From Coffea arabica (Eukaryota; Streptophyta; Magnoliopsida; Gentianales; Rubiaceae): a stretch of DNA of 64,000 bases. Location: positions 39,642,287-39,706,286 of the forward strand of contig NC_092326.1 of assembly GCF_036785885.1 (NCBI RefSeq), in the 5' to 3' direction. This document shows, piece by piece, positions 21,401-35,723 of this stretch. Every line of letters starts with the position of its first letter. Position 1 is the stretch's first letter. The notes below the pieces were generated by a model. It did no database searches. It saw nothing but the letters and a program-made list of their open reading frames with translations, and was not told the origin of the DNA. The position numbers and the translations under genes are program-made.

Positions 21401-24400
21401 AGTAAATTTTAGAGCATTTTTCTGTGTTCTCTTCTTTGAGATGTCAGTTTTCTCAACCTCCTAAAGAAGCCCAACTATGTTTTGATTAATAGGAGTGTTA
21501 GTAAAGTGAACGATGAGTGGTTTGCAGATGAAGAAAGGGTCCGGAGGGTTGTTGGATTGTTGGAGGATCCTATCCCACTTCCTGATGCCAAAGAGGTGAC
21601 TGAATTCTTCATGCAAAGCCAAAGTTTCAACCATTCCAGATTAAAAAAATTTCTGTGGCTAGGTTTAATTTTCTGGGAATTAATATTTAATTGGAGTCCT
21701 TGACTTCATTTGTGTCTCATTTATTTACAGCTGACTTGTGGGATCTGCTTTGAGACATATCCTTCTGATAGGATGAGTTCTGCTGCCTGTGGTCATCCTT
21801 TCTGTGTTGAGTGTTGGCAAGGTAGGTTTGTTTGTTTGGTTTTTTTTTTCTGGAAATTATGGCTTTGTCTAGTTTTTGGGAAAAGAATATATGAAGTAAT
21901 ATCATGTTGTCATTGGGCAAGCGGCCAAGAGAATGAATTCTTAGGGTGAACGACCTATGTTGTCTCTACTGGCATGACTTGCAATTACTGCATGGCTGTT
22001 CAAGATTAATGAACCAAAAAAACTGAAAAATTAATTCTTCTGCTGTTCTGGAAACTTCTTATCAAATTGACATGGTTCACTAAAAGTTCAAATGAAGTGA
22101 TTTTTGGGAAAAATCTTCAAGGGTAGTTTTTGAGTGCATTTGTAGATGTTGTCAAGATCTACTGAAAATATTGATAATTCAGAGTAAATGAAAATATTAA
22201 TTGGCTGCTTTCCTTCAAATAGATAACATGGGAGCTACAGATCCCTATGAAAGCTGAATGGTTTATGAGCTAAGTGAAGATTTTTTGTTTAATCTATTAG
22301 TTGAAATGATGGAGAGATTGGCAGTAGACACAAGCATGAAATGGGACATCAGCACTGGCCTATCTCTGTAATTCTGATTTGACTTTTCTTGGTGCAGGAT
22401 ATATGAATACTTCAATAAATGATGGTCCTGGTTGTTTGATGTTGCGATGTCCTGATCCATCTTGTTGTGCTGCTGTTGGTCAAGATATGATAGATTTATT
22501 GGCTGTAAGGGAGGATAAAGAGAAATATAAACGCTACTTCCTTAGATCCTTCATTGAAGACAACAGGAAGGTAATTGCATGGAAGAAGATTTTGTGGAAT
22601 ATGACCTCGTACTTGGCTAGTATGACTGGAAATTTTCCAGCAATATTTGCCAAAATTGTTGTTTGGATTTTATAAGCTATTTTTCCATAATTGATTCTAA
22701 ACTTCAAGTGCTCAGACAAGGTTTTGTTTGGTAGTATACTATTATTTTCATTGGAGTAGTTTTGGGCGGTGAAAGTTTGGATAATCATGTAAAATTCTAG
22801 GATATTCATTATAATCACTTCAACCAAAGCAGTTCATTTATTCCACTTGAGTGTGATTTTTTAGGTTATAAACAAAATTGCTGATTAATGTCAATGGAAA
22901 TTAGGGTGCCAGTATTAATCTTAAGCTAGATGCATGTCAAGCGAGTCGATGCCTTCATGTCATCTCGTGGTAGAAAGTTCTTCCGCTTATTGTTTATAAG
23001 ATGTCATACAGCTGTGGGTCTTACTTGCCTCTTGTGCAACTTGGAGAGCATTTGAAATTGTCCAAGGTCTTGAGAGTGAAATCACCTCAGATTGACAAAA
23101 TTTATACTAATTCTCTTTGGTTTTTAATGTGTTCATGATATGATAATAGTATGAGTTGCTTTGTTTAGCCAAAAATAAAAAGTTGTTATGCATGTGAAGC
23201 AACCTGACAAACATTCTCCACCTAACTCTAGTATTCTTTTTGTTTGGCTGGTTTTTACATGAAGAATTAATAAAAATTTTATAAATACTGATTGTGCACC
23301 TTGCTATTTCCAAAAGCTATGTTATTGAAAAGTATTGGTCTATATTTCACCTCCTTAAACCCAGAGTGTTATCTATTGTTATCTGTAGACCAAATGGTGT
23401 CCAGCACCAGGATGTGAGTACGCTGTGGATTTCATTGTTGGCAGTGGAAGCTATGATGTGACATGCCGCTGTTCATATAGTTTCTGTTGGAATGTAAGTA
23501 TTATATATAAATGTTCAGTTTTCTGGACATGTACGTACAGAAGTCCTCTTCTCTCTCGATTGTTTCTTTGTTTTCAATCTTATCTCATATCTTAACTTTG
23601 TTTTTTTGGCCACGTCAAAGTTTTCTTATCTGAATATGAACTTGCAGTGCACTGAGGAAGCTCACCGTCCCGTTGATTGTGGAACTGTAGCCAGATGGAT
23701 TTTGAAGAATAGCGCCGAGTCTGAAAATATGAACTGGTATTGACCTTAACATTATAACTTAGAGATTTCACCAAAAGAAAGATGAAATAAAATATTTATT
23801 GGAGTTATAATTTCAAGAAAAACCTGATGTACGCATCGAGTTGGCTAGTATGATGGTGGAGCAGATATTTGGGAATGCCTTGGGAAAGATGTATAAGAGT
23901 TTTAGCTAAATCATGTGACAGTTGAAGGCCTATATCACTAATTATTTTCTTGGAGCATATATAATGCTATTTCATACTTTCGATTGTTTTCTTTGCCAGA
24001 TTTTTGTCTTTGTGAGGTGCTCTCTGCAAACATGCAATATTAAATTATTGACCCCAGATTCATTGAGGGGTAAAAGCTAGCTGCTTTGGCGTTTCTGGAT
24101 GTAAGAATGGGGAATTTTTATTCTCTGATGAGTCAATGATTGTACAGACTTGAAAAATAAATAAGAAGATTGATTTGTGAAACAAAAATTTGGAGAGTAT
24201 TCAGAGAATTGAGAATTGGTAGTCAAATAGATCTAGTATGTTTCTACATAGTGGATCCTTTTTATTTTTGTGGTAACAGTGATAGTGTTGCATTGTAACA
24301 AATAAGTTCTTTCTCCAGCCCTTGAATATCCTTACTTTATGGCCCTTAATGAAGTCTTTATTCAGTATGTTAATGTTTCTGTAGTATTTGTTGTTGCATT

Positions 24401-27400
24401 TGCAAGAGTTTGTCTTAGGTACAGTTTAGAGCCCCTTCATTATAAAACAACCACACTAGTACACTAGAATTACCGTTGTTCACTTTTAACTTTCGGAAAC
24501 TAAAAAAAAAAACATTTAAGAAGCACGATTTCCTCTGTTATCTGGTTAACCATGTGCTGAACTTGTTATAGACATGGGGGAAAATAAAATGGTCTCATTT
24601 AATAGATTGAACCTAAATCTCTGCAATATATGGTTCTTTATTTTGTGCTAACGGTAAACTTTTATTGATGTGATGTCTTTTCAGGATATTAGCTAATTCA
24701 AAGCCTTGTCCAAAGTGCAAGCGACCAATTGAGAAGAATCAAGGCTGCATGCACATCACATGTACTCCACCATGTAAATATGAGTTTTGCTGGTAGGTTG
24801 AATTAGTTTGTTTTTGCACATAGATGTACTTTACTCGTATCTCTTCACATCCTGTGTAGAAGAATTAGTTGATTTTTCTCATGCACAAATCTGCTTATTT
24901 GTTTTTCTATTTGTTGCTGTTTCTTCAGAAAAACCTCTCTCTCAGAGTCATGTTGTGGAAGCCAGCAATCTAAATGAGAAACAACATTTTTTTCATTTTA
25001 GACAAACTAATTGTTCTTGATTGATTGAAGAACAATATAATCTGAAATTTTTGCTATTATTAGTTCCTATCCTCAATTAGGATGTTTTTCCAGGCTTTGT
25101 CTAGGTGCATGGTCAGATCACGGTGAAAGAACTGGTGGTTTTTATGCATGCAACCGTTATGAGGCAGCCAAGCAAGAGGGCGTGGTAAGATTAGCTAGTT
25201 TGTGCAATGGCTCTTTTGTATAATGTCTGAAATTTTTTGTTGCATACAGTTTTGAAATCATTTACCTTTTTTATTTTATAAAATATGTTGGTACAGTATG
25301 ATGACGCTGAAAAGCGAAGGGAAATGGCTAAGAACTCCTTAGAACGATACACTCATTACTACGAAAGATGGGCCACCAACCAATTGGTAGGTACAGTTTT
25401 TTACCGTCCACTTTCTCCTCAATAGTACATATAAGCTTGATCCAGTAACATGAAATTAATGGTTGAACTTGGGGAAATTTTTATTGCAAAAAAAAAAAAA
25501 AAAATTATAATCACTCCATTGCCAACAAAAAACAATATTCTTGCTCCTTCTGTATGTCACTTAGCATTTTGCTTGGTTGCCAGCTGACTGATTGATTCAT
25601 TTGTTGAATTTTCATCTAAGAAGCATGTCATGGAGAGTAGGAATTGGATTCTGAGAAGTTGGCTAGACTTCATGTAAAATGTAATAGTGATTTTTATTTT
25701 GCATTGGTAATAAAGCTTGTGAAGTATCAACTTACTTCAGAAAGAATCAACTCGATGAAGTGTAATCTACTAAGGACTTGCAATTTGGTTGCAATGACTG
25801 GTTAGGGTATAGTGAAATATTTGTTCAATGACAGGATTCTATGCAGCATTCTCTTCTTTGTCTTGCTATCATGTGGATGCATGGGCTTTTGATCTCAAAA
25901 ATTCATTAAAGCTGGGTCAATTGGTTTTAAATAAATTCTAGAACCAGGTGCCAATTAGATTATAGAACTATAGAAGTGGTTGGTTTCAAAACTATTGCCT
26001 CAGGACTTATTTTTATGGCCTTTTCCAGTAAGCTAAAACCTGCATGTATTACAATGCGCTACTTGATTCTTGTGCAACAATTTTAATGCCACTTTTCATT
26101 TTCTATATACCTGGCTTTAAAAGAGTTACAAGTACCAGTATATCTCTCCAAAATCAAAATTCAATTGACTTACAAATGGATAATGCTTCATGCCAGAGGA
26201 AATTTCTTTAAAAGATAGGTAATCCAGCACTTCCTAGTGTAAGTGCTTTTTAATGTTTTGCTTGTGCGTTTATGGGTCTTTTTTCTCATGATAGAAATGG
26301 CACAATTCAGATAGACGCAGTGTTTGAAAAATACAACTGATGGGCTGTTAATATTGATATTTGACTCTCTTTAAAGCAATTGGAGAACCATTTGAATAGC
26401 TTGAAAATTGATTTTTTTTTTGGTTGGGGGGGGGGGGGGGGGGGGCTGTGGAGGATTTAGATTCTTCTCTTTTATATGTGGTGCTTTTGTTTCCTTTTGG
26501 TAGAAATTTGAGCCATGTGCTTTTTTAGTCAATAATCATAAAATTGTTTCTAGGAGGAACTCTTTTATCTGTATTAAACTGTTTCTAAACTTTCTAGTTG
26601 AGTGCGATTGCCCACAATAACTTTATTTCTGTCTCTTCTGCAGTCTAGGCAAAAAGCTCTTGCAGATCTACACCAGATGCAAGCTGTTCAAGTGAGTGAA
26701 ATTATTTGCTTAGTCCTGTACTCTTCTTAATATCTTTCTTAAATTTGCTGATTGATAACAATACCTGTCTGCCACATATAGAAGTCTCGTACCAAATGAT
26801 GCTGTCTGCCATTTATGAATTGGACATCTTGCCAGTTGAAAGTTTCCCTTTCTGATCTCTCTCCATCATTGAATTCGGTGTAGCTACTTTAATAGGTTAA
26901 CATAGATGATGTTAGAAAAGATCAGTTTTATAGCTTAAGGGAGAAAATGATGTCCGCAATGCTAGCACCCATAAAAGAAAAAAAAAATAAAACATTTCGT
27001 GTCATATCCTTTAAGATTACTGTTGCATACCTTATACAGCCTCTATTTGTTCACAACCAAGTAATTTACAAAATTTTCTCTCTTTTTATATTTTTGTTAA
27101 TGTTCACCATTCTTATCTTTCTATCTTCTTTTTTTATTTTTAGGCCTGACCATGCAGTTTTCCACATGGTTAGAACTTAGTGTCTACTACGTCTTTTATT
27201 TTTGTTTTTATTTGTTATTGTTATCACTGATTTTGGTTGAGAAGGTACGTCTCTTTAGTATAGAAATAAGATGAGCCACCAAGGGCTGCAACCCACTGAG
27301 ACATGCTGTCTATTTCACTAAACTTCGTTATTTTTAAATTCAAACTGTAAACAATGGCTGTTTTGATCTAAGAAGTACAATATATTCCAGAAAGCTATTA

Positions 27401-29049
27401 TCAGCTTAAGCACACTTTTCTGAAATGTGCATCCTAGGGTCTACTTCTATGCGTTTTGTTCAAAACTAGTCTGCCATCATGAATAATTTCTCAAAAGCTG
27501 TTCATGTTCATGGATCATGGTTGTGTTCAACAAAAATGTTCATGAGCTATGGATAATACTATTTTCTCCCTTGGTATGTGCTGTTTCAGCAATAGAAAAT
27601 CAAGTTATCATGGATAGTTTTGGCCTTCCAGCTTTCTTCAGTCTCATTGACTACCCACAATTTCTAGTTCTGTTGATACTTATCCTAACCATGCTATTTT
27701 CTACTTGCTGCATATCTTGATATTACAGTTGCTTTATTTTGTGCCATTTTTTGGATATAGGTTCCTGCACAATATGCTTCTTGTCATGTTTATTCTAGAT
27801 TGTGTGGCCCTGAATGAATGCCAGATAACTGTTTCAAGTCTGAGAATCGTATAATGTTGTTTACATCAAGCTTTTCCTTTTGTATCTTTTTTTTTTGGGT
27901 TGCTTTTTCCCTGTTTTTGATTGAATCAGAAATGCATGCAGCATGATTACATTAATTGATACTATTTGCAGCTTGAGAAGCTAAGTGACAAACAGTGTCA
28001 ACCAGAGTCACAGCTCAAGTTTATTATAGAGGCCTGGCTACAGGTAAGTCTAATTTTAGCTCTATTGAAGTATATTTATGCTCTGCTGTTGTTATGATCT
28101 GCATTTGCAATTTGCAGATAGTGGAATGTAGGCGGGTGCTGAAATGGACCTATGCTTATGGATATTATTTACCGGAGTATGAACATGCCAAAAGACAGTT
28201 CTTTGAGTACTTACAAGGTCTACATTTTCTAGGTTCTGGAAGCAGATTTCTCAGTATGTGTTGGTTGCTTTTCTGAGTCTGAGTTATTGTATACTGTAGG
28301 TGAGGCTGAGGCAGGATTGGAAAGACTTCACCAATGTGCTGAGAAGGAACTACAAGGGTACTTTGAAGCTGAGGGTCCGTCAAAAGAATTCAATGAGTTC
28401 CGCACAAAGCTTGCAGGACTTACCAGGTAATAAACTGATACTGTCTCTGATGATGTTCTCACCTCAAAGTTCAGGAATTCTGGTGTAGAGTCCATGCCAA
28501 GATTTCCTATCTCTCTCTTTTTTTTTTCTGAAACTACTAGTCCTCTTTTTTCCACTACTATCCAAGGCAGTATTTTGCATTTTCTCTTGGCATTATCTGG
28601 CGCTTTGGTCTCATATTCTGTGCTCTCTTCGCTCCTTTCTGCCCTATTCTTTCAACCTGTTTTGACTTGCTTCGCGCCTTAACTTGGATCTCATGCATTG
28701 CTTCCTTTCGCTACAAAAGATCAGATTCAGACAAGCAGATACATTGTCTTTTGATACCTTACCTCGTCTAATTTGCAGCGTCACAAGGAATTACTTTGAG
28801 AATTTGGTCCGAGCTTTAGAAAATGGTCTTGCAGATGTTGACTCTCATGGAGCTTGCAGCCGAGCAGCTAGCTCAAAAAGTTTGGGAAGTGGGAGCATTA
28901 AAGTTAAGGGAATTAGAGGGAAGGTAATTGGGTGCAGGTCAAGTAATTCTAGAAATATTGATGATTCAGGACACTGGTCATGTGACTACTGCACATTTGC
29001 CAATGTCAAGTCAGCTACCGTGTGCCAAATGTGCCAGCAATGCCGTTGA
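18476..29049 (+). CDS. ARI8: ARIADNE-type RBR E3 ubiquitin-protein ligase (ARI7/ARI8 group)
   Basis: Fifteen exons: 18476-18637, 21231-21355, 21493-21595, 21731-21821, 22398-22570, 23389-23493, 23648-23736, 24685-24792, 25094-25184, 25297-25386, 26644-26691, 27972-28043, 28118-28217, 28300-28426 and 28779-29049. All introns are GT-AG; the sum is 1755 nt and 584 residues. Order: an acidic N-terminus; RING1 from C133 ([17 protein letters not shown]); the in-between-RING domain ([23 protein letters not shown]); RING2 ([19 protein letters not shown]), where C309 is the expected catalytic cysteine; the coiled-coil Ariadne domain ([38 protein letters not shown]); and a C-terminal RanBP2-type zinc finger ([17 protein letters not shown]). 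RBR ligases take ubiquitin from an E2 onto the RING2 cysteine and then onto the substrate. All zinc ligands look intact. ARI7 and ARI8 are too alike for me to choose firmly. Confidence 0.96.
26426..26445 (+). repeat. 20-base G run in an ARIADNE intron
   Basis: A run of about 20 G follows a T-run, within the intron 25387-26643. The length may be partly a sequencing estimate. Confidence 0.7.
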
Positions 29050-31757
29050 GCTCATTTTTCAGAGTGGCTATTGGATGAGAAATATCTGGTGTTGGCTAAC
29101 ATGGCTGGTGGTGAAAAGCGGAGCCAGCCATGTTGGCGGAAGCTAATACTCCGCCTTCCCAACTGGCTAATGTGCTGACCATGAAGCACCGGTTTGGGGT
29201 AAAAAATGAGAGAGAGGAAACCCTCTGCATGAAAGGCTTTGGTTTCGTCGATTACAATTGTAAATAATTTGTTGTCTTGTAACTTCTTACCAAGGTCAGC
29301 AGGCACAAATTGACCATGTGCTGTTGATTCTATTGCTAGGAGATAGCGTGTTGTATGTTTGTATGGACTGTAAATTGCTGCAATCACTGGCAGTAAGCCC
29401 TTCCATTTCAACTTTCCATATTTGGGCCCCGGAGGACTCCCAAGTGTTCAATGGCCCTTACACGAGGTTCTGAATTTCCTGTGTCATTCAAGATCCCCTT
29501 TGTTTTCTACATCTTCTGAAGCACTTTTGGCTACAAACTGTATTCCCCTGGATGAAAGTTACAAAACACTTTTGTGAGTTTGGTTAATGGGTCGAACTTC
29601 TTGTTGGGCTACTCGTGCTTCCCTATCTATCTATTTCCTATACTATATTGTTATTACTATCTTAAAATTGTGATGAGTCTTGACATTGTAAGGTGTAAGC
29701 AATTTTTTTTTTTTTTTTTCATTTTAGTTTTTTGTTGTGCCCATATTACCCTCAACTGTCAACTAGAGTTATTGCATTTTAATATAGGTAGTAATTAAAA
29801 ATAGGAAACATTCCGAATGATTAAATCTCAATAATAATAATAGTAATCAAAATGAAAAACTCCCCATTAAAACTATTTAGCAATTCTCAAATTCCACCTC
29901 TAATTCTTATGTGCACCCGAGGCAATTTCTTACTTGAAATGGTGTAGCCAATTGCATTACTACAATTTGAAGATCGTCAAAAAAAAAAAAGATTAGTATC
30001 AAAAGAATATATGCTCTTAGAACGAAAGAGAAATATATTAAGAAGAAAAGAGCCTGTATTCATTTGAAGAATTTTGATACGAACATCATAAGATAGATAT
30101 ATAATTACGTACTATTTATTGGTATGAAAAAATACTCCAAGAAAAGCAAAAATAAAAGAATCCAACTATTTCTACAATTATTTATTATTATTTTTTTTTA
30201 AGTGGGAAGTCTTGATCCCAAAATCTCTTACTTACAATTCATCACACTTTACTCCTACTATAATTGAATGTCAATTGACAACTAAATAGCCAATCTAATT
30301 GAGCAATATAAATCATTTACACTCTTTATTGACGACAATAATATTTAGAAAAAAAATGTAAATAAAACAATGCATCTCTTGCATTATTTAATTCAACATT
30401 ACAAAACAAAAAAGGTTGAAAAGTTCAACTAGAAAGATATAAAATAGAATAATTAAATATTCATGCAATGTTGAATATGAGCAATGTTCATATAAATCAT
30501 GCTTAAATAATTAATTCATTCTATTTGTACAATTGCATTTTTTGTTTGTCTTAGCAAGGAAAAATAACATTCAAAATGTTGATACAAAATTTTTCATTTG
30601 TTAAAATTTGTTGATTTTATCAAAAACTTAACCATGGGTTTTATTTTAAGTAACAAAAAAAAAAAAAAAAATCCACATCTAAATTCTGGCTGATAAACGA
30701 GCTTGCCTAGAAGTAAAGGAATGGATGAGTGCGGTGAAAAAAATTTTAATATGCACTTTTCGGCACAGTTCCATAGGCACAAGCATCATGACAAAGGTTT
30801 CAACATGTCACCTTTTCTAAGTAAGGTGCCAAGAAATGTACATTTCCGTTCAGATCCTACTCTAGGTATCTTTTACTCCTTTATATCCAACACAGAGAAG
30901 ACTTCATCTGTTATAGTTTATCTCAGTTATCAAAATTCTCAAAAAGAAAAACTGTTTTCCCGATGTGGGGAGTGAAACTTCCAAACTTTTTCTTTATGCA
31001 AAAACTGACTGTTCTATTAATAACTGAGTACAATACAGAGCTGTTAGTATCCTTTTTGATCCTATTCTGAAGGAGCTCCTTCCAAATGCTTCGAGAAAGG
31101 GACAGAAATTCTGTTGTGTATGGCCATCATTGTTTTATCTTAGGGACTAGAAATACATTAGTATCCACTCTGCAAGCCTTGCCTTGCCTTACCTTTTCCT
31201 TCAGCATTATAGCAGCAGGGCCAAAATGTGCTATTTTGAAAATAACTGATGCTGCAGGACCAAGACATGCCAAATGTTTGCCACATAAAATGAAGTTAGT
31301 GCTTTGTTGTTCCAGCATCCTGCAAAGCTACAATCGTTTTAGTAACCGCATAAAAATTTTCGAAGCAATTTTAAGAGGCAACAACAAACTGTAGCTTGAA
31401 AAGGGATTGAAGCTTACTTCTTTATGCTGCTTCTTAAATGTTCCCAGTTTTGTATATAGTATAAGCCAGCATCAGAGGAATCAGGAGGCTATATAAAGGG
31501 AAATGAATGATAGGATTCATCTCGTATGCTTTCATGAGAACTCTACAACTCTGTATTTCAGAAGTAAAAAGAAGCAGAGAATTTATGAGTTCTAATTTCT
31601 CATACCATCTAGGGTTGGTTAAATTAAACTAAACATGGTATGCATCAGTTAAGCTTTTGTATCAAGAGAAGAACTGCATTTATCTAGCAAAAGGGGTATG
31701 CGAATATGTAACTTAATTAATAGGACACAGGAATAAAAAGAAACCCCCGACAGCTGA
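29050..31757. other. Convergent intergenic region between ARIADNE and the metallophosphoesterase
   Basis: The first ~500 bases are probably the ARIADNE 3' UTR and the last few hundred the 3' UTR of the minus-strand gene. The middle (29700-30690) is very AT-rich with homopolymers. Open frames at 30703-30975 and 31086-31394 match no family I recognise and lack splice support. Confidence 0.5.
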
Positions 31758-34700
31758 TTAGAGAAGACTTGCCTTAAAATGCACCCAACAAATTGCCAAA
31801 GAAACTACCAGGAGTATGTTTCTAGTCCACCTCTCTGAGGAAAGGAATTGTGATCTGTTATGTCTGCCATCACTAGATGGTGCATATCCCCTTATTTCTG
31901 ATTGATTTTCTTCTTTTTTCTTTCCTGAGAGTGAAAGAAGATAATCACGATATCTTCCCCTTTCAGCAGCCAATCCCCCAATTACCACTATTGCAGGCAG
32001 GACCACAAAAAACAGATGTGGAAGAACGACAACCATTATGTCTGGAAACCCAAGAAATTCTAAATTCCCATTCTTGCTGGGTTTCAAAACCCAGCCTTTG
32101 TAAGTCATGTACCCCCTTTCTTTGCCATCTGTAAACACTTGGCCAAAAAGCCAAGGACATAATATGAGGTAAAACAAGTAAGCCACCAAACAGCCCCACA
32201 GGATTGGAATATTATACAGCTCTGTGAAAATCCAAGCCAGACAATTTACGAATCCTCTATTGGCTATGTAATGCTTGTAACTGTAGTGCCTTCTAGAGAA
32301 AAAGAGTAAAATTTTTGGAACAAGAATGGTAGACAGAACAAGAAAATAGAAGGACCAGAATATCGGGAAATAGAGCGCAGCCCAATGACAACCCATCAGG
32401 ATAAACTCTTTCCAGCTCCACGAAAGCTTGGCATGAAGACCATTTATAGAGAATGGTCTCAGTTCACTCAAAGTTGATCTACCCAAATTATCTATAGCCT
32501 CTATTTGCAGCAAATATCTCTCAGGAGATGGATCCTCAAAAGCCTTAAAATTCCAAGGGGCACAGTACAGATCTCCCCTAGAAGAGGTACTCTCCAACTT
32601 TCTAAGAGATGTCTCCACCACCTCAAGAAGATATCCAGGCCTTGAGTCATAGATCCTAGCCACAACTGACACAATTGGAGAAGCAGAAAATACCAGAACT
32701 CTAATAGTCTCATATAATGAAAGATCCATTGAGTCACAATTATGCTTGTGATATGATGCTGCCATAAAGCGTGAGTCCAGTGGAAATGTTGGCAGTATGA
32801 TAGTGTTTTTAGCCCCCAACTTATAGTCAATGTCAATAAATGATATATGACCTCTATCAATGGCCAAGATGCGCATGGCTCTACTCTTCCTCCAGTCACC
32901 CATTTCCCACTCCCAAAATTCTTCCACAGATGTCAATCCATCTGAACAATCTTTTCTATTATCGGAAGGTATTGTATTTGCATTGAACTGGATCATTTTA
33001 TGAGGGTATAAAGGATGAATGGATTCATGACGCCGTTTTAAATTCTTACCAAATTTTGTATGCAGATGGCCACATATGTAAGCTGATAAGGAGTGCAGTA
33101 GAAACACATCCTCTAATGTGTTTCCAGAAGACGAGGCTGCAGAAAAAGAAAGGGGAAAATGACCAAAGGAAATCTTGGTTATTGGTTCGGCAGACTGAGA
33201 ATCCCACTTTCTGAGTGCAGAACTTAGTTGACTCAATAATTCATCCGTTGGATGGCCAAAAAAGTTAGTTGGGCCTCGCAATCCTGAAGATGATGTGGTG
33301 TCAATCCCAGCAAAAAGAAGCTTTCTTTCACCAGTCTGGATGATTACATACGCCATGAAAGCTATGAGAATACAGTAAAAGGCAATAAAAGTAACCTATC
33401 TCAATGGCATGGTAGCACTACTACAAAAGAGTAAACCAACATAGATATCACCTAGCTCCAAACCTTTCATTGACATTTGGAAAATGAAAGACATATGAAG
33501 TAGATGATCACTGATAAAATGAGTAGTAGAAAAGTGAGTGTATATTTAAGAATGACAAACTGAGAAGAAAATTATCATTTATGCTTACTTCTTAGGATCT
33601 GCAATTGGAAAAAATATAGTACGGAGCAGCCATCTGCACATTAAAAATTTTACTGGTTTATCGAACCATCTCAAAAATTAGATTACTAATCTCCAATTTC
33701 CTGGTTTATTAAAAAATTTAAGCTTCTCAATTTTTCAAAAATTATAAGTTTTGCCTTTGCAGACTGAAAGAATTTATATGACACACCTGCTTTGACACTG
33801 CAAGGGATGGTAAGAATATAGAATAAGAGATCCAGGCCTCAAAATCCCACTATATGTCCCAGGAACAACCAGTATTAACATGAAGCAAACATGACATGAC
33901 ATGACATATATAAAGGACATTATCTACAAAATATGATTACAAGGAAGATGGCATGCAAGCTGCCGCAGTAGAATGGTGACAGCAAACAGGATAATTACCT
34001 GAATGATGATGCTATCAACTGGGCCATTTCTCCCCAGTTGCCCGTTGAGGCTATATCTAGAGAAGAAATCAGATGGGCCACCAAAAGATGATACACCAAA
34101 ATTGTCGTGATTCCCTCTAAGGTCATGGAAGATGCTCTTGTTAAGTCCACTTCTTCTGACAACATCTTCCATGATATTCTGGTATTCAATCCACTCTTCT
34201 TTATCTTGCTTCGTTGTTAGTAAATCTTTGCTTTTCCCATCTAACAAAATTCACGCATAAGAAGTAAATAAGTCGCCATACTAGCAAAAAGAGTTGCATT
34301 GTTCTACTCAATTCAAGAGATTATTGAATCACAATCTCAACTAGGCCAGCTAAATAGCATATGAAGACTTCATTTCTGAACTCTAGCTTAAATGAAAGAA
34401 ATGGCTCATGAACGGGACTTTGACATCCTTTTTTGGAAGATGGACCTAACGTAAGCTTTATCAAAATAAAATAGAAAATCCAACACGTTCAAATCACTTA
34501 ACAGGGATGTCAGAACCAATTTATTCATGTTTCAACTGCATGCGTTCTGCAATATAATTGACAGAATTTTAATTCTCAATCAGTTTATCAACAAAATCAC
34601 TTCCAACAGCCAATTAACAGTCAAAACTACCACCCTTGCAAATGTTTTCTTCAGAAAAACTATCATATTCTCAAGGTAATAAATTAGTTGTTCAAACATA

Positions 34701-35723
34701 TTGCACGCGGAATAGGCTATTTCTACTAATGATACCATAAAGAAAAGTAGATTCATCGGTCTGTCGCTGACATGAAAACACAAAGAGAAAGAATGCCCAC
34801 TTGAGTTACAAGCATAATCTTATGAGGACAGCTGTCATCGTCCAAGCTTTAAAAAACTAGCAAAACAGCAAAGTAAATGAAATTTCATCGATTGATAAAA
34901 GCCAAATGTTAGCCCTCGACCTCGCTGCAATGTGAATGTGAAAGCTAAAGTAATTCAATCTCATGCTCTTTCTCTCTTTATTTATTTATTTTTTCTTTGT
35001 GTGTTTGTGTGATTTGACCAGCGTTTTCCCTCTCTATTATCCTCATAACAAACCATTCCTCGTCCTGGGAATAATCCTTTGAAGGACTAAACCGGAAAAC
35101 TGAGCTGCCAACAAATTCAACAACTTCATAAACACCAAGCAACTTACACCTTAGTTGTGGGTGCAAGAAGCAAAAGATGAGGAAAAAATAAACAAACAAA
35201 TAAAAAAGAATCTTTATCACACGCCATTGACAAAAAGAAAATATGAATAGCAACAAAACACAAGACCCATTTAAGTACACATCAACTAGGATGATTAAAC
35301 ATTGCCCTCGCAATTAGAAAAATTATGAGCAGCAAAGATATAAATTTGACCAAGAAGATGAAAGAAATAAAACAAACAAAACTTACCAGTGAGATCACCA
35401 GTCATAAGAACCAAAGAAGGGTTGATCATGGAGAGAGTAGGGCCCACAATAGACTTGAAATCTTGAGCCCTCTCAGGATGGTGTACACTGAAGTGGAGAT
35501 CAGAGAGCTGCACCACCCACACCACATCCTCTGGCGCACTCTTCACTTCTATAAACTGCCCTTCATCAACAATTTCCTTAACATTATTCTTGTTCTGGTT
35601 ATTTTCATCACCATTGTCAGATTTGTTTGGATTATCAGAGAAGCAACAAGGTACTAGGATTATGAAGCATAAGAGCAAGCCAAAAACCAGAATTGGGATT
35701 CTCAGGCGACTACTACTACCCAT
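31758..35723 (-). CDS. TMEM62-like membrane metallophosphoesterase (At3g03305-type)
   Basis: Three exons in transcript order, 35723-35387, 34240-33999 and 33335-31758, with GT-AG introns, give 2157 nt and 718 residues, slightly longer than the Arabidopsis homologue as I recall it. Residues 1-29 form an N-terminal hydrophobic signal or anchor (IPILVFGLLLCFIILVPCC). The calcineurin-like metal-binding motifs follow in order: SDLHF (D75, H77), TGDLT (D110), RGNHDNF (N156, H157), SFGHFPLS (H252) and CGHLH (H283, H285). The C-terminal third has several membrane helices (around WAALYFPIFWSFYFLVLSTI, WGCLVAYLFYLILCPW, VVVLPHLFFVVLPAIVV and ILLVVSLAICWVHF), as in human TMEM62. The substrate of this family is not established. 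All metal ligands are present. The catalytic part should lie on the luminal or outer side, by inference from the signal sequence. Confidence 0.93.

Noticed and set aside
30703-31394. Two plus-strand frames in the ARIADNE-metallophosphoesterase gap
   Set aside because: No recognisable domain and no supporting splice sites; probably chance.
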